Made by a program: the position numbers and the translations under genes. This document shows, piece by piece, positions 1 to 9,115 of a DNA stretch of 31,840 bases. Source of the stretch: JBLIKP01 sp047635375 (GTDB taxonomy: Bacteria > Bacteroidota > Bacteroidia > Sphingobacteriales > Sphingobacteriaceae). How positions within the stretch are numbered: position 1 is the stretch's first letter; the number at the start of each line of letters is the position of its first letter. The notes under the pieces are model-generated. The model saw only the letters and a program-made list of their open reading frames with translations. It was not told where the DNA came from and did not search any database. The stretch covers positions 1-31,840 of the forward strand of contig JBLIKP010000019.1 in assembly GCA_047635375.1 (NCBI GenBank). Reading direction: 5' to 3'.

Positions 1-163
1 GAAACCAGTAACTCTTTCAGAGCCGGCACTAACTGAAAACGGCAGGAATCCCGCATAGGGAAGTGGATTTAATCCACCTGAATAATTAATATCATTTGTT
101 TTAATTGTCTTTCCTACGGAGCCGCCGCCCTAATAAAACTCAAAGTATCTAAATGTTACAGAA
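1..163. other. Left edge, no gene called
   Basis: Downstream of the rluB stop. On the minus strand an open frame starts after TAG (near 132) and runs off the edge without any ATG, GTG or TTG; it reads GGGSVGKTIKTN and then NYSGGLNPLPYAGFLPF. A second minus-strand frame begins at an ATG at 56 (MRDSCRFQLVPALKELLV) and also runs off. I recognise neither and cannot choose between them. A short inverted repeat, GTGGATT/AATCCAC, lies at 63-77. Bases 1-60 are clearly richer in G+C than most of the window. Confidence 0.3.
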
Positions 164-1084
164 TTATTTTTTAGGTTTTCCACCAAGGTGCTTTAAAAAT
201 ATCACCTCTTTTGGTGACAGCAATCGCCATCGCTTTCTAGGAAGGTCCTTTTTAGTTAATCCGGCATACATTACTCTATCTAATTTTCTAACATCGTAAC
301 CTAAATGCTCGAATATTCGCCTAACTATCCTAGTCCTTCCAATATGGATTTCAATACCAATTTCCTTTTTACTTGCTCCCACAAAAGCTACAGCATCTAC
401 ATAAGCAATCCCATCTTCAAGTTCTACTCCCCTTGCTATTTGTTCTAAATGAGCCTTTTCAACTTCCTTATCCAGCTCTACATGATAAATTTTCCGAACA
501 CCATGTGATGGATGCATCAATTTCTGCGCAAGCTCACCATCATTAGTAAACAGTAATAAACCTGTCGTTTGTCTATCTAACCTACCTACAGGAAAAACTC
601 TCTCGGTAGTAGCTTTGGTTATTAAATCCATCACGGTACGTCGATTTTCAGGATCATCTGTCGTGGTTAGGTAATCCTTAGGCTTATTTAAAAGCACGTA
701 TACCAATTTTTGACGCGTTATTATCTTTCCATCTACGCGAACAACTGACGATGGGTTTATCCTCGTCCCTAACTCATTTGTGATTTTGCCATCAACCTCA
801 ACCAAACCGTCTCCGATTAACGTATCGGCCTTTCGTCTGGAACAAATTCCAGCGTCGGCAATGTATTTATTAAGTCGAATAGAATTAGCTGTTTCTGGAT
901 TCCCAGCACCAGTATTGTGCTCATCCAAATCTCCATCAGATTGAGGTTTAGTTTTTTCTTTCTCTTCTAGCTTTTCTTCACGGTCGGCTCTAGGAGCACG
1001 ATTAGTTTTTCTCTCGAATCGATCCTCTCCCTTTTCCTTACTCTTAAAATCACCTGTAAATTTTCTTTTTGAAGGCTTTCTCAT
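164..1084 (-). CDS. rluB: RluB/RsuA-family 23S rRNA pseudouridine synthase
   Basis: Converts specific uridines of rRNA to pseudouridine; by family the likely target is 23S rRNA. The 306-residue product has three parts. Residues 1-68 are a Lys/Arg/Glu-rich, low-complexity, probably disordered tail. An S4 RNA-binding domain spans about 69-122 (IRLNKYIADAGICSRRKAD). The catalytic domain runs from about 128 to 300. The active-site motif GRLDRQTTGLLLFTNDG places the catalytic aspartate at D170. The ATG start leaves 28 bases after the SPOR gene, so it is probably the last gene of a secA transcript. The basic tail is common in Bacteroidota homologues. RluB versus RluE/RsuA specificity cannot be settled from sequence alone; the S4 domain and length favour RluB. 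Confidence 0.92.
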   Translation of the reverse strand: MRKPSKRKFTGDFKSKEKGEDRFERKTNRAPRADREEKLEEKEKTKPQSDGDLDEHNTGAGNPETANSIRLNKYIADAGICSRRKADTLIGDGLVEVDGKITNELGTRINPSSVVRVDGKIITRQKLVYVLLNKPKDYLTTTDDPENRRTVMDLITKATTERVFPVGRLDRQTTGLLLFTNDGELAQKLMHPSHGVRKIYHVELDKEVEKAHLEQIARGVELEDGIAYVDAVAFVGASKKEIGIEIHIGRTRIVRRIFEHLGYDVRKLDRVMYAGLTKKDLPRKRWRLLSPKEVIFLKHLGGKPKK

Positions 1085-1112
1085 TACTACTTATTAGCTT
1101 AACCATCCAAGA

Positions 1113-1532
1113 TTATTTTCCTGATGGTGATTTTAAATTTGGAAAATTTATTTGATCTGGAACTATAAACACGGAATCAAAATCCTTAACCACCTGTTTA
1201 TAGACTTTAAAGGCTTCTAGTCTTGTTCTATAATCGCCCACTCTTAATTTAAAGTAGGGACTATCAAATATTATATAATCTTTTAGCTCAGGATGGAATC
1301 TAGTTAATTTCTCTCTTGCTTTTATTGCTCCCTCTCGAGAACCAAAAAACAATTGAACTCTATATCCCTCAATGGTCGATTTATTTTTTAAATATTCATG
1401 CCTATCATTCATTAATTTGGTGATAGAAGGATCCTCAAACACCTGAATACTTAAAGGCGCCTGGGCCTGGGCCGCTAGCATACCTACCATCAAGATAATC
1501 ACTACTAAACCAAACTTTACAACAGATTTCAT
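1113..1532 (-). CDS. Exported SPOR-domain protein
   Basis: A 139-residue secreted protein. Residues 1-24 are a signal peptide (hydrophobic core VVIILMVGMLAA, AQA cleavage site). Residues 55-127 form a SPOR fold: the first strand is GYRVQLFFGSREGA and the last strands are YFKLRVGDYRTRLEA and SVFIVPDQI. SPOR domains bind glycan strands stripped of stem peptides, typically at division sites. No enzyme domain is attached, so it may act as an adaptor or septal factor. It lies 21 bases after secA and 28 bases before the pseudouridine synthase, on the same strand, which suggests co-transcription. Its exact role is unknown. Confidence 0.85.
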   Translation of the reverse strand: MKSVVKFGLVVIILMVGMLAAQAQAPLSIQVFEDPSITKLMNDRHEYLKNKSTIEGYRVQLFFGSREGAIKAREKLTRFHPELKDYIIFDSPYFKLRVGDYRTRLEAFKVYKQVVKDFDSVFIVPDQINFPNLKSPSGK

Positions 1533-1553
1533 GAAATTGAATTTACTAAATTT

Positions 1554-4500
1554 TTAGTGTTTGCCATGACATTGTTTGAACTTCTTGCCGCTACCACATG
1601 GGCATTGCTCATTTCTCCCAACTTTCTGCACCGCTCTTACTGGCTGAGGCTTTGGCGCCGCAGGTTGTGCTCCACTGCCCGTTTGTGACGACTTACCACC
1701 TGGACTACCGAACTCTTTTTTTTCAGCCTTTAAATTACTCATATCAGAGCGTCTTGGCGCCTTCGCTGCCTGAACTTGATCTGGGCTTTGCTGTGGCAAG
1801 TCCCCCTTGAACAAGAAGCTTACAACTTCACGGTTAACATTTGCTAACATAAGCTTAAACAGTTCAAAGCCTTCAAACTTATAAATCAGCAATGGATCTT
1901 TCTGCTCATAAACCGCATTCTGAACCGATTGCTTTAATTCATCCATTTCACGTAAATGCTCTTTCCAAGAATCATCAACCATTGATAAAGTCACCGATTT
2001 CTCGAACGATTTTGTCACTTCCTTACATTCGTTATCGATAGCCTTATGCAGATTTACCGAAATTTGAATAGTCTTCTTTCCATCAGTAAATGGAACAACT
2101 ACATTTTGAATTACTTCTCCACGCTCAGCCTTAACTTTCTGGAATATCGGGAAAGAAACTTCAGAAATTTTTGCCGTTTTTCGAGCATACAACTCTTCAA
2201 CCTGCCCGAAAACCGTTTCGGTTAAATCTTCAGCTTTTCCTTTTAGAAAATCGGCTTCAGAAATTTTAGGATTAATAGAGAACAGTCTAATTAACTCAAG
2301 CTTAAATCCTTCAAAATCAGAATTCGCTTGGTAAGAATGAACCACATCTTCACACACATCGAAGAACATGTTTTCTAAATCAACTTCTAAACGCTCACCA
2401 AAAAGAGCATTTTTCCGTTTTGAATAGATCACCTCTCTTTGAGAGTTCATTACATCATCATACTCTAAAAGTCGTTTACGAATTCCAAAGTTATTTTCTT
2501 CTACTTTCTTTTGCGCACGCTCAATACTCTTAGTCACCATGCTGTGCTGAATCACTTCTCCTTCTTCAAGGCCTAAACGGTCCATGATTCTAGCAATCCT
2601 TTCGGATCCAAAAAGACGCATTAAATCGTCCTCAAGGGAAACAAAAAACTGGGTTGACCCTGGATCACCTTGACGACCAGAACGACCTCTTAATTGCCTA
2701 TCAACACGTCTTGACTCGTGACGTTCAGTACCAATAATGGCCAAACCACCAGCCTCCTTTACGCCTTCTCTTAACTTAATATCCGTTCCACGACCCGCCA
2801 TGTTTGTTGCGATAGTTACCGCGCCTTTTTCACCGGCTGATGCTACAATATCAGCTTCACGCTCATGTTGCTTTGCATTCAGAATATTATGTTTTATGCT
2901 TTTCATGTTAAGCATGCGGCTCAGAAGCTCCGAAATCTCAACACTTGTCGTACCCACCAATACAGGCCGACCTTTTTCTGTAAGGCGAACAATTTCTTCC
3001 GCCACAGCGTTATACTTTTCACGCTTTGTTTTATAAACAAAATCCTGTCGGTCATCACGTACAATTGGACGATTGGTTGGAATTTCAACCACATCTAGTT
3101 CGTAAATTTCCCAGAATTCTCCTGCTTCAGTAATTGCAGTTCCTGTCATACCACTTAATTTGTGGTACATCCTAAAGTAATTTTGAAGTGTAACCGTAGC
3201 AAAAGTTTGTGTGGCAGCTTCAACCTTCACGTTTTCCTTAGCCTCAATTGCTTGGTGAAGTCCGTCAGAATAACGACGACCATCCATCACACGACCCGTT
3301 TGTTCATCAACAATCTTCACTTTTCCACCTTCAATGATATATTCAACATCATTTTCAAATAGGGTGTAAGCTTTTAAAAGTTGATTAACAGCATGAATAC
3401 GTTCAGATTTAACCGCAAAATCGCGCATCAATTCATCCTTTTTCGCCAATTTATCGTCCTCTGCCAATGAAGATTTTTCAATCTCAGCAATTTCAGAACC
3501 CACATCGGGCATGATAAAGAATTCTTTATCTTCTCCAGATTGGGTAATTAACTCAATTCCTTTTTCAGCTAAATCTATGCTGTTATTTTTTTCGTCGATT
3601 GTAAAGAAAAGGGCTTCATCAGCCTTAGGCATTTCTTTAGCATTATCTTGAAGGTAGTAGTTTTCAGTTTTTTGAAGGATGGTTCTAATTCCCGGCTCCG
3701 ACAAAAATTTAATTATTGCTTTTGACTTTGGAAGTCCACGGAAAGCGCGCAGAAGCGCTAGTCCACCTTCTTCTTTTTTATCGGCGGCCAATAATTTTTT
3801 GGCATCGGTTATAGCGGTATTTACATAATCCCTTTGCGCTTTCACCAGCTTTTCAACTCTAGGCTTAAGGTCATGAAATTCGTGAATATCTCCACGAGGA
3901 ACCGGTCCCGAAATAATTAATGGCGTTCTTGCATCATCAATTAATACTGAATCGACCTCATCAACCATTGCATAATGGAGCTTGCGCTGAACTAAATCTT
4001 CAGGGCTTCGCGCCATGTTATCACGAAGATAATCGAAACCAAATTCGTTGTTGGTACCATAGGTGATGTCGGCCAAATAAGCCTCCTTACGTTCCTGTGA
4101 ATTTGGCTGAAATTTATCAATACAATCGATGGTTAGGCCATGAAATTGGAAGATTGGAGCCATCCATTCACTATCTCTTTTTGCAAGGTAATCGTTAACC
4201 GTAACCACGTGAACACCCTTACCCGCTAATGCGTTTAGGTATGCTGGCAAGGTAGCCACAAGGGTTTTCCCCTCCCCTGTTGCCATCTCGGCGATTTTTC
4301 CCTTGTGAAGAATAATACCACCAATAAGCTGAACATCATAATGTTCCATGGCCCAAGTGTTAGCGCCACCTGCAGCTTCCCAAGTATTTTGATAAACAAC
4401 CTGGTCACCTTGGATTTCCATGTGATTTCTATCAGTGGCAAGGTCCCTATCCAATTGTGTGGCTGTCGCCGAAAGGCTGGTATTATTGGAAAACCGTCTA

Positions 4501-4868
4501 GCAGTCTCTTTAACCACAGCAAAAGCTTGAGGAAGAATTTCATCAAGCGCCTCCTCAATTTTTTCGTTCTCTACTTTCTCAAGCTTATCGACTTGCAAGT
4601 AGATTTCATTTTTTTCGTGAATCGATAGCGACTTATCACTTTCGGCTTTAGCCTTTAACGCCTCAATTTCGGCGGTAATTTCCTTGTAATGGGATTTAAT
4701 TTGTGCTCTAAAATCTAAAGTCTTTTGACGTAATTCGTCATTAGACAAACCACTAAGCTTAACAAACTCTTCATTAACTGCGGCAACTTGAGGCATCACC
4801 TCTTTAATATCCTTGGATGATTTATCACCAAAAAGGCTCGAAACGGCCTTTGAAAATACATTTAACAT
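1554..4868 (-). CDS. secA: Preprotein translocase ATPase SecA
   Basis: ATP-driven motor that pushes preproteins through SecYEG. The protein has 1104 residues, longer than the E. coli enzyme (901). The Walker A motif ATGEGKT lies at 196-202. The Walker B/DEAD-like motif MVDEVDSVLIDDARTPLIISG follows from residue 301. Later come the preprotein cross-linking and scaffold regions, the helicase motif GRGTDIKL, RQLRGRSGRQGDPG, and a C-terminal zinc-binding SEC-C motif (NEQCPCGSGKKFKQCHG). Extra sequence lies between the Walker B region and the second nucleotide-binding fold, around residues 330-430, as is usual in Bacteroidota SecA. It is the first gene of a probable secA-SPOR-rluB transcript and is divergent from purD. 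All catalytic motifs are intact. Confidence 0.98.
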   Translation of the reverse strand: MLNVFSKAVSSLFGDKSSKDIKEVMPQVAAVNEEFVKLSGLSNDELRQKTLDFRAQIKSHYKEITAEIEALKAKAESDKSLSIHEKNEIYLQVDKLEKVENEKIEEALDEILPQAFAVVKETARRFSNNTSLSATATQLDRDLATDRNHMEIQGDQVVYQNTWEAAGGANTWAMEHYDVQLIGGIILHKGKIAEMATGEGKTLVATLPAYLNALAGKGVHVVTVNDYLAKRDSEWMAPIFQFHGLTIDCIDKFQPNSQERKEAYLADITYGTNNEFGFDYLRDNMARSPEDLVQRKLHYAMVDEVDSVLIDDARTPLIISGPVPRGDIHEFHDLKPRVEKLVKAQRDYVNTAITDAKKLLAADKKEEGGLALLRAFRGLPKSKAIIKFLSEPGIRTILQKTENYYLQDNAKEMPKADEALFFTIDEKNNSIDLAEKGIELITQSGEDKEFFIMPDVGSEIAEIEKSSLAEDDKLAKKDELMRDFAVKSERIHAVNQLLKAYTLFENDVEYIIEGGKVKIVDEQTGRVMDGRRYSDGLHQAIEAKENVKVEAATQTFATVTLQNYFRMYHKLSGMTGTAITEAGEFWEIYELDVVEIPTNRPIVRDDRQDFVYKTKREKYNAVAEEIVRLTEKGRPVLVGTTSVEISELLSRMLNMKSIKHNILNAKQHEREADIVASAGEKGAVTIATNMAGRGTDIKLREGVKEAGGLAIIGTERHESRRVDRQLRGRSGRQGDPGSTQFFVSLEDDLMRLFGSERIARIMDRLGLEEGEVIQHSMVTKSIERAQKKVEENNFGIRKRLLEYDDVMNSQREVIYSKRKNALFGERLEVDLENMFFDVCEDVVHSYQANSDFEGFKLELIRLFSINPKISEADFLKGKAEDLTETVFGQVEELYARKTAKISEVSFPIFQKVKAERGEVIQNVVVPFTDGKKTIQISVNLHKAIDNECKEVTKSFEKSVTLSMVDDSWKEHLREMDELKQSVQNAVYEQKDPLLIYKFEGFELFKLMLANVNREVVSFLFKGDLPQQSPDQVQAAKAPRRSDMSNLKAEKKEFGSPGGKSSQTGSGAQPAAPKPQPVRAVQKVGRNEQCPCGSGKKFKQCHGKH

Positions 4869-4988
4869 AAATCTTCTTCTACTCGTTTTTGTATGAAAGA
4901 CGGGATTGTAAAGGTAAAATTAATTTGAAAAACCTACCCCTTGCTTTCGCGGAAAACACCTAATTTCAAAAAGTGCTAATATCCGTAA

Positions 4989-4996
4989 CAAATTTA
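4989..4996 (-). promoter_or_regulatory. Candidate -7 box for secA
   Basis: On the minus strand this reads TAAATTTG, a match to the Bacteroidota -7 consensus TAnnTTTG. It lies about 120 bases upstream of the secA ATG. A clear TTG at the expected -33 distance is not visible, so only the -7 box is supported. Confidence 0.45.
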
Positions 4997-5067
4997 CTCA
5001 TTCGTTAATCGGCTAACGAAAAAATAAGCGTTTTCTTTTCAATTATACTAACATTGGCTAAACTTCT

Positions 5068-5100
5068 ATTGTGTGGCCAATGCCTTAATTTTTATCTTTG
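5068..5100 (+). promoter_or_regulatory. Bacteroidota-type promoter for purD
   Basis: ATTG at 5068-5071 (-33 element) and TATCTTTG at 5093-5100 (-7 element, consensus TAnnTTTG) are separated by 21 bases, the usual spacing for the phylum's primary sigma factor. Transcription would start near 5107, giving a leader of about 30 bases before the purD ATG. Confidence 0.65.
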
Positions 5101-5136
5101 CACACGTTAAATCCATAACCGGAAAAAATACACACC

Positions 5137-6411
5137 ATGAATATCCTTTTATTAGGCAGCGGAGGCCGTGAACACGCTATAGCTTGGAAATTGAAAAAAA
5201 GCCCAAATTGCGAAAATTTATTTATCGCTCCAGGTAACGCAGGAACCACCCAGTGCGGTGAAAACGTAGATCTCGACCCTGAGGACTTTAAGTCTGTGGG
5301 AGATTTTGTGCTAAAAAATCAAATTGGTCTTGTTATTGTCGGCCCTGAAGCTCCCCTAGTTATGGGAATAACAGATTATTTCAGATCCACCTCTGCCCTT
5401 AAATCAGTTTTAGTTGTAGGCCCAGATAAGGAGGGTGCTCAACTTGAAGGAAGCAAGGATTGGTCAAAAAAATTCATGCAGAAGTATAATATTCCAACCG
5501 CATCATACCGCACATTTGTAAAAGATGAGCTTGAAGATGCCATGGCATATTTAGACACTCATACCCTACCTATTGTGCTTAAAGCAGATGGTCTGGCGGC
5601 AGGAAAGGGGGTAATCATCTGCGAAGACAGGGATGACGCAAAAAAAGAGATTAAAGAAATGCTCGCTGACGCAAAATTTGGCTCAGCAAGCTCTAGAGTT
5701 GTTGTGGAGCAATTTCTAGACGGAATTGAACTTTCCGTTTTTGCTATTTCCGACGGACGAGATTACAAACTGCTGCCTACTGCCAAAGACTACAAAAGAA
5801 TTGGCGAAGGTGATACCGGACCAAACACTGGGGGGATGGGCGCTATTTCCCCCGTTCCTTTCGCCGACGAGGCCTTCATGAAAAAGGTTAAGGATCAAAT
5901 CATCCACCCTACCATGAGTGGATTAAAACTTGAGGGTATAGATTACCGTGGCTTTATCTTCTTTGGTTTAATCAATGTAAAGGGCAATCCAATGGTTATC
6001 GAATACAATGCCCGAATGGGTGATCCAGAAACTGAGGTTGTTATCCCTAGGTTGGAATCTGACTTTGTAGATTTAATGATAGGATGTGCATCTGGAAATA
6101 TATCCGATGTTGAGTGCAAGGAGATAGATGATGCGGGTTGTACCGTGATTTTAGTATCAGGAGGTTATCCAAATGCTTATGAGAAAGGTCATGAAATAAC
6201 GGGTATAGATGAAATAAACAACAGTATTATTTTCCATGCTGGGACAAAGGGTAAGGACAGTAAGTTCGTAACCTCAGGAGGAAGGGTGATTGCCGTCACC
6301 ACTATCGCACCTACGCTAAAAGAGGCCCTATCTAATAGCTTCAAAAATGCGGAAAAAATAAATTTCAAAGGGAAAAATTACAGAAAAGACATTGGTTACG
6401 AGTTTAACTAA
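5137..6411 (+). CDS. purD: Phosphoribosylamine-glycine ligase (GARS)
   Basis: Catalyses ATP-dependent joining of glycine to 5-phosphoribosylamine, the second step of de novo purine synthesis, in the cytoplasm. The 424-residue length is normal for a stand-alone GARS. The N-terminal domain opens with ILLLGSGGREHAIAWKL. The ATP-grasp region holds VLKADGLAAGKGVI at about 147-160. The family signature ARMGDPETEVVIPRL is complete. The C-terminal domain contains VILVSGGYP. It has its own promoter and terminator and stands apart from other purine genes, so it is probably monocistronic. Confidence 0.98.
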   Translation: MNILLLGSGGREHAIAWKLKKSPNCENLFIAPGNAGTTQCGENVDLDPEDFKSVGDFVLKNQIGLVIVGPEAPLVMGITDYFRSTSALKSVLVVGPDKEGAQLEGSKDWSKKFMQKYNIPTASYRTFVKDELEDAMAYLDTHTLPIVLKADGLAAGKGVIICEDRDDAKKEIKEMLADAKFGSASSRVVVEQFLDGIELSVFAISDGRDYKLLPTAKDYKRIGEGDTGPNTGGMGAISPVPFADEAFMKKVKDQIIHPTMSGLKLEGIDYRGFIFFGLINVKGNPMVIEYNARMGDPETEVVIPRLESDFVDLMIGCASGNISDVECKEIDDAGCTVILVSGGYPNAYEKGHEITGIDEINNSIIFHAGTKGKDSKFVTSGGRVIAVTTIAPTLKEALSNSFKNAEKINFKGKNYRKDIGYEFN

Positions 6412-6430
6412 GGTTTATAAATAATAACAT

Positions 6431-6459
6431 AGCCCGCTTCAAAAAAGCGGGCTTTTTTT
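6431..6459 (+). terminator. Rho-independent terminator of purD
   Basis: AGCCCGCTT (6431-6439) pairs perfectly with AAGCGGGCT (6445-6453) around a five-base loop and is followed by a run of T. It begins 20 bases after the purD stop. There is no A-run on the left side, so it acts only on the plus strand. Confidence 0.93.
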
Positions 6460-6475
6460 ATGTAAAATTTTACGT

Positions 6476-6510
6476 AAAAAAAATCCCGTAAGAAATAATT
6501 CTTACGGGAT
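6476..6510 (-). terminator. Rho-independent terminator of the ATP synthase operon
   Basis: ATCCCGTAAGAA (6483-6494) pairs over 12 bp with TTCTTACGGGAT (6499-6510) around the tetraloop ATAA. On the minus strand the stem is followed by a T-run (the A-tract at 6476-6483). It lies 21 bases beyond the atpG stop and closes the long minus-strand operon. Confidence 0.93.
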
Positions 6511-6531
6511 TAAGACTAAAATTATTTTTTA

Positions 6532-7410
6532 TTACAATGCATTTGCACCTGCCACAATTTCCGAAAGCTCGGTAGTAATTGCAGCTTGACGAGCACGGTT
6601 ATAAGATAACCGAAGGTTCTTAAGTAATTCATTCGCATTTTCCGTTGCATTATCCATCGCGGTCATACGAGCGCCATGTTCTGCAGCATTGCTATCAATC
6701 ATTCCCTTGTAAAGCTGGATTTTCAACATTTCAGGAATAGCATCTTTAATAATTTCTTCTTTTGAAGGCTCTAATAAATACTCAACTCGATTTGGAGCTG
6801 CGCTTTCATCTACCTCAGGTTTAGAAATTGGCAGCATTTGCTCAGTTCTTACAATCTGAACAGCAGCATTCTTAAACTCGTTATAAACTATAACAACTTT
6901 ATCCCACTTACCTTCAACATAACCATCAATAATCTGTTGAGTAATTTCCGTAGAAATATCAAAAGAAAGGTTGTTAAATACTTCATTATTGTTTCCAATA
7001 ACGTTGTAACCTAACTTGGTATAGTTGTCTTGTCCTTTTTTACCAACACAAACAAAGTGAAGATTTCCGCTTTTTGAAAAACCACTGAACTCCCCTTTTA
7101 CAAGTAGGTTGGTTGCTTTAACAATATTGGCATTAAAACCTCCACACAAACCTCTATTTGAGGTAATAGGCACTAACAATACGTTTTTAACTTCACGCTC
7201 CTCAGCAAAAACACTTGCAACTTCACCCTCCATAGAGGCCGTTAAATTGCTAAGAATTCCTTTAAGCTTATTAGCATAAGGCCTTAATTCAATAATCTTG
7301 TTCTGTGCTCTTCTCAACTTTGCGGCAGAAACCATTTTCATGGCTTTTGTAATTTGCTGAGTCGAAATTACAGAGGTGATTCTCGTACGTACTTCTTTTA
7401 AATTGGCCAT
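6532..7410 (-). CDS. atpG: F1 ATP synthase gamma subunit
   Basis: Central rotary shaft of F1; couples c-ring rotation to catalysis in the alpha3beta3 head. The 292-residue length is normal. The N-terminal helix carries RTRITSVISTQQITKAMKMV and SAAKLRRAQ, the coiled-coil half of the shaft. The Rossmann-like middle holds ITSNRGLCGGFNANI. The C-terminal helix ends LSYNRARQAAITTELSEIV, the hallmark C-terminal gamma signature. It is the last gene of the operon, 62 bases after atpA and just before the terminator. Beta and epsilon genes do not follow it. Confidence 0.98.
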   Translation of the reverse strand: MANLKEVRTRITSVISTQQITKAMKMVSAAKLRRAQNKIIELRPYANKLKGILSNLTASMEGEVASVFAEEREVKNVLLVPITSNRGLCGGFNANIVKATNLLVKGEFSGFSKSGNLHFVCVGKKGQDNYTKLGYNVIGNNNEVFNNLSFDISTEITQQIIDGYVEGKWDKVVIVYNEFKNAAVQIVRTEQMLPISKPEVDESAAPNRVEYLLEPSKEEIIKDAIPEMLKIQLYKGMIDSNAAEHGARMTAMDNATENANELLKNLRLSYNRARQAAITTELSEIVAGANAL

Positions 7411-7435
7411 TTATTTTAGGCTTAAATTTATATAA

Positions 7436-7457
7436 CGGGAGATCAAACGACCTCCCG
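7436..7457 (-). other. Intercistronic hairpin between atpA and atpG
   Basis: CGGGAG (7436-7441) pairs with CTCCCG (7452-7457) around a ten-base loop, 15 bases after the atpA stop. An AT-rich stretch but no clean T-run follows on the minus strand. It is better read as an mRNA-processing or stability element than as a terminator. Confidence 0.45.
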
Positions 7458-7472
7458 CGAAAATCAGTTTAA

Positions 7473-9059
7473 TTATGCTTTAGCAGCAAACTGCTTAGCC
7501 ACATCTTTAGCTACTTTTTCAATTTCTGAAGTAACAGCATCACTGTATTCTCCACCTGAAATTTTAGCTAATAATTCTTTGTGACCATTTTTTAGGATGC
7601 TAATAAATTCTGCCTCAAAAGCTCTCACTTTATTCACAGGAACACTTCTTAACAATCCTTTTGTTCCAACATAAACCATACATACCTGTAGTTCAACAGA
7701 TACGGGGCTATATTGAGCTTGCTTTAAGATCTCTACGTTACGAGAACCTTTATCAAGTACAGCTTTCGTAGTAGCATCAAGATCAGAACCGAACTTAGAG
7801 AAAGCCTCTAATTCACGGTATTGCGCTTGATCAAGCTTAAGTGTACCTGCAACCTTTTTCATCGGCTTAATCTGAGCGTTACCACCCACACGAGATACAG
7901 AAATACCTACGTTAATCGCTGGACGAATACCTGCGTTAAACAAGTTAGTCTCAAGGAAAATCTGTCCGTCAGTAATCGAAATTACATTTGTAGGAATATA
8001 AGCAGATACGTCACCAGCTTGTGTTTCAATGATTGGAAGTGCCGTTAATGAACCACCACCTTTAATAATATCTTTTAATGAATCAGGGATATCATTCATT
8101 TGCTTTGCAATCTCATCAGATGATGTGATTTTAGCTGCACGCTCTAATAAACGACTGTGAAGGTAAAATACATCTCCTGGATATGCTTCACGCCCTGGGG
8201 GACGCTTTAATAATAGAGAAACCTCACGGTAAGCAACAGCTTGCTTTGATAAATCATCATATACTACAAGAGCAGGACGACCAGTATCACGGAAGAACTC
8301 ACCAATAGCAGCTCCAGCGAATGGCGCGTAGAATTGCATTGGAGCAGGGTCAGCAGCAGAAGCAGAAACAATTGTAGTATAAGGTAAAGCACCACGTTTT
8401 TCTAATTCTTTTACAATACCAGCTACAGTAGACGCTTTTTGTCCAATTGCAACATAGATACAGTAAACAGGCTCACCTTTGTCGTAAAAATCTTTTTGGT
8501 TTAAGATAGCATCAATAGCTACGGCAGTCTTTCCAGTCTGACGGTCACCAATGATAAGCTCACGTTGTCCACGACCAATTGGAATCATTGCATCAATCGC
8601 CTTAACACCAGTTTGAAGTGGCTCAGTTACAGGCTGACGATAAATAACCCCAGGAGCCTTACGCTCAAGTGGCATTTCGTAAAGTTTACCTTCGATTGGT
8701 CCTTTACCATCAATCGGCTTACCAAGTGTGTTTACAACACGACCAACAATACCGTCACCTACATTAATAGATGCAATACGGTTTGTACGCTTAATAGTAT
8801 CTCCCTCTTTTACTGAGTCAGAGCTACCTAGCATTACAACCCCTACGTTATCCTCTTCAAGGTTAAGTACGATTCCGTTTAGTCCGTTTTCGAATTCAAC
8901 TAGCTCTCCAGCTTGTACTTTTGTTAGTCCGTATACCCTTGCGATACCATCTCCTACTTGAAGAACAGTACCCACTTCTTCTAATTGGGTTTCTGACTTG
9001 AAACTTGATAACTGTTGTCTCAGAATCGCTGAAACTTCGTCTGGCCTTACTTCTACCAT
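7473..9059 (-). CDS. atpA: F1 ATP synthase alpha subunit
   Basis: Non-catalytic nucleotide-binding subunit of the F1 hexamer. The product has 528 residues. The N-terminal residues 1-20 (EVRPDEVSAILRQQL) are the segment that binds delta. A beta-barrel follows, then the P-loop GDRQTGKT at 171-178. The ALPIIETQAGDVSAYIPTN region and the arginine-finger motif SVSRVGG are intact. The C-terminal helical domain is complete. The gene sits between atpH (56 bases upstream) and atpG in the usual order. Confidence 0.99.
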   Translation of the reverse strand: MVEVRPDEVSAILRQQLSSFKSETQLEEVGTVLQVGDGIARVYGLTKVQAGELVEFENGLNGIVLNLEEDNVGVVMLGSSDSVKEGDTIKRTNRIASINVGDGIVGRVVNTLGKPIDGKGPIEGKLYEMPLERKAPGVIYRQPVTEPLQTGVKAIDAMIPIGRGQRELIIGDRQTGKTAVAIDAILNQKDFYDKGEPVYCIYVAIGQKASTVAGIVKELEKRGALPYTTIVSASAADPAPMQFYAPFAGAAIGEFFRDTGRPALVVYDDLSKQAVAYREVSLLLKRPPGREAYPGDVFYLHSRLLERAAKITSSDEIAKQMNDIPDSLKDIIKGGGSLTALPIIETQAGDVSAYIPTNVISITDGQIFLETNLFNAGIRPAINVGISVSRVGGNAQIKPMKKVAGTLKLDQAQYRELEAFSKFGSDLDATTKAVLDKGSRNVEILKQAQYSPVSVELQVCMVYVGTKGLLRSVPVNKVRAFEAEFISILKNGHKELLAKISGGEYSDAVTSEIEKVAKDVAKQFAAKA

Positions 9060-9115
9060 TTTGTTGTTATTTTAGTGTTTAATTATCGCCTTTCGACGTA
9101 GTAATCTTTTTTAAC

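Noticed and set aside
1..60. Possible tRNA fragment at the left edge.
   Set aside because: No cloverleaf arms or GTTCGAATC-type T-loop could be found in either strand.
63..77. Inverted repeat GTGGATT/AATCCAC considered as the rluB terminator.
   Set aside because: The stem is short, the loop is one base, and no T-run follows on either strand.
1598..4628. Several plus-strand open frames of 66-107 codons, and one minus-strand frame, within secA.
   Set aside because: SecA is continuous with all motifs; the other frames are compositional shadows without recognisable domains.
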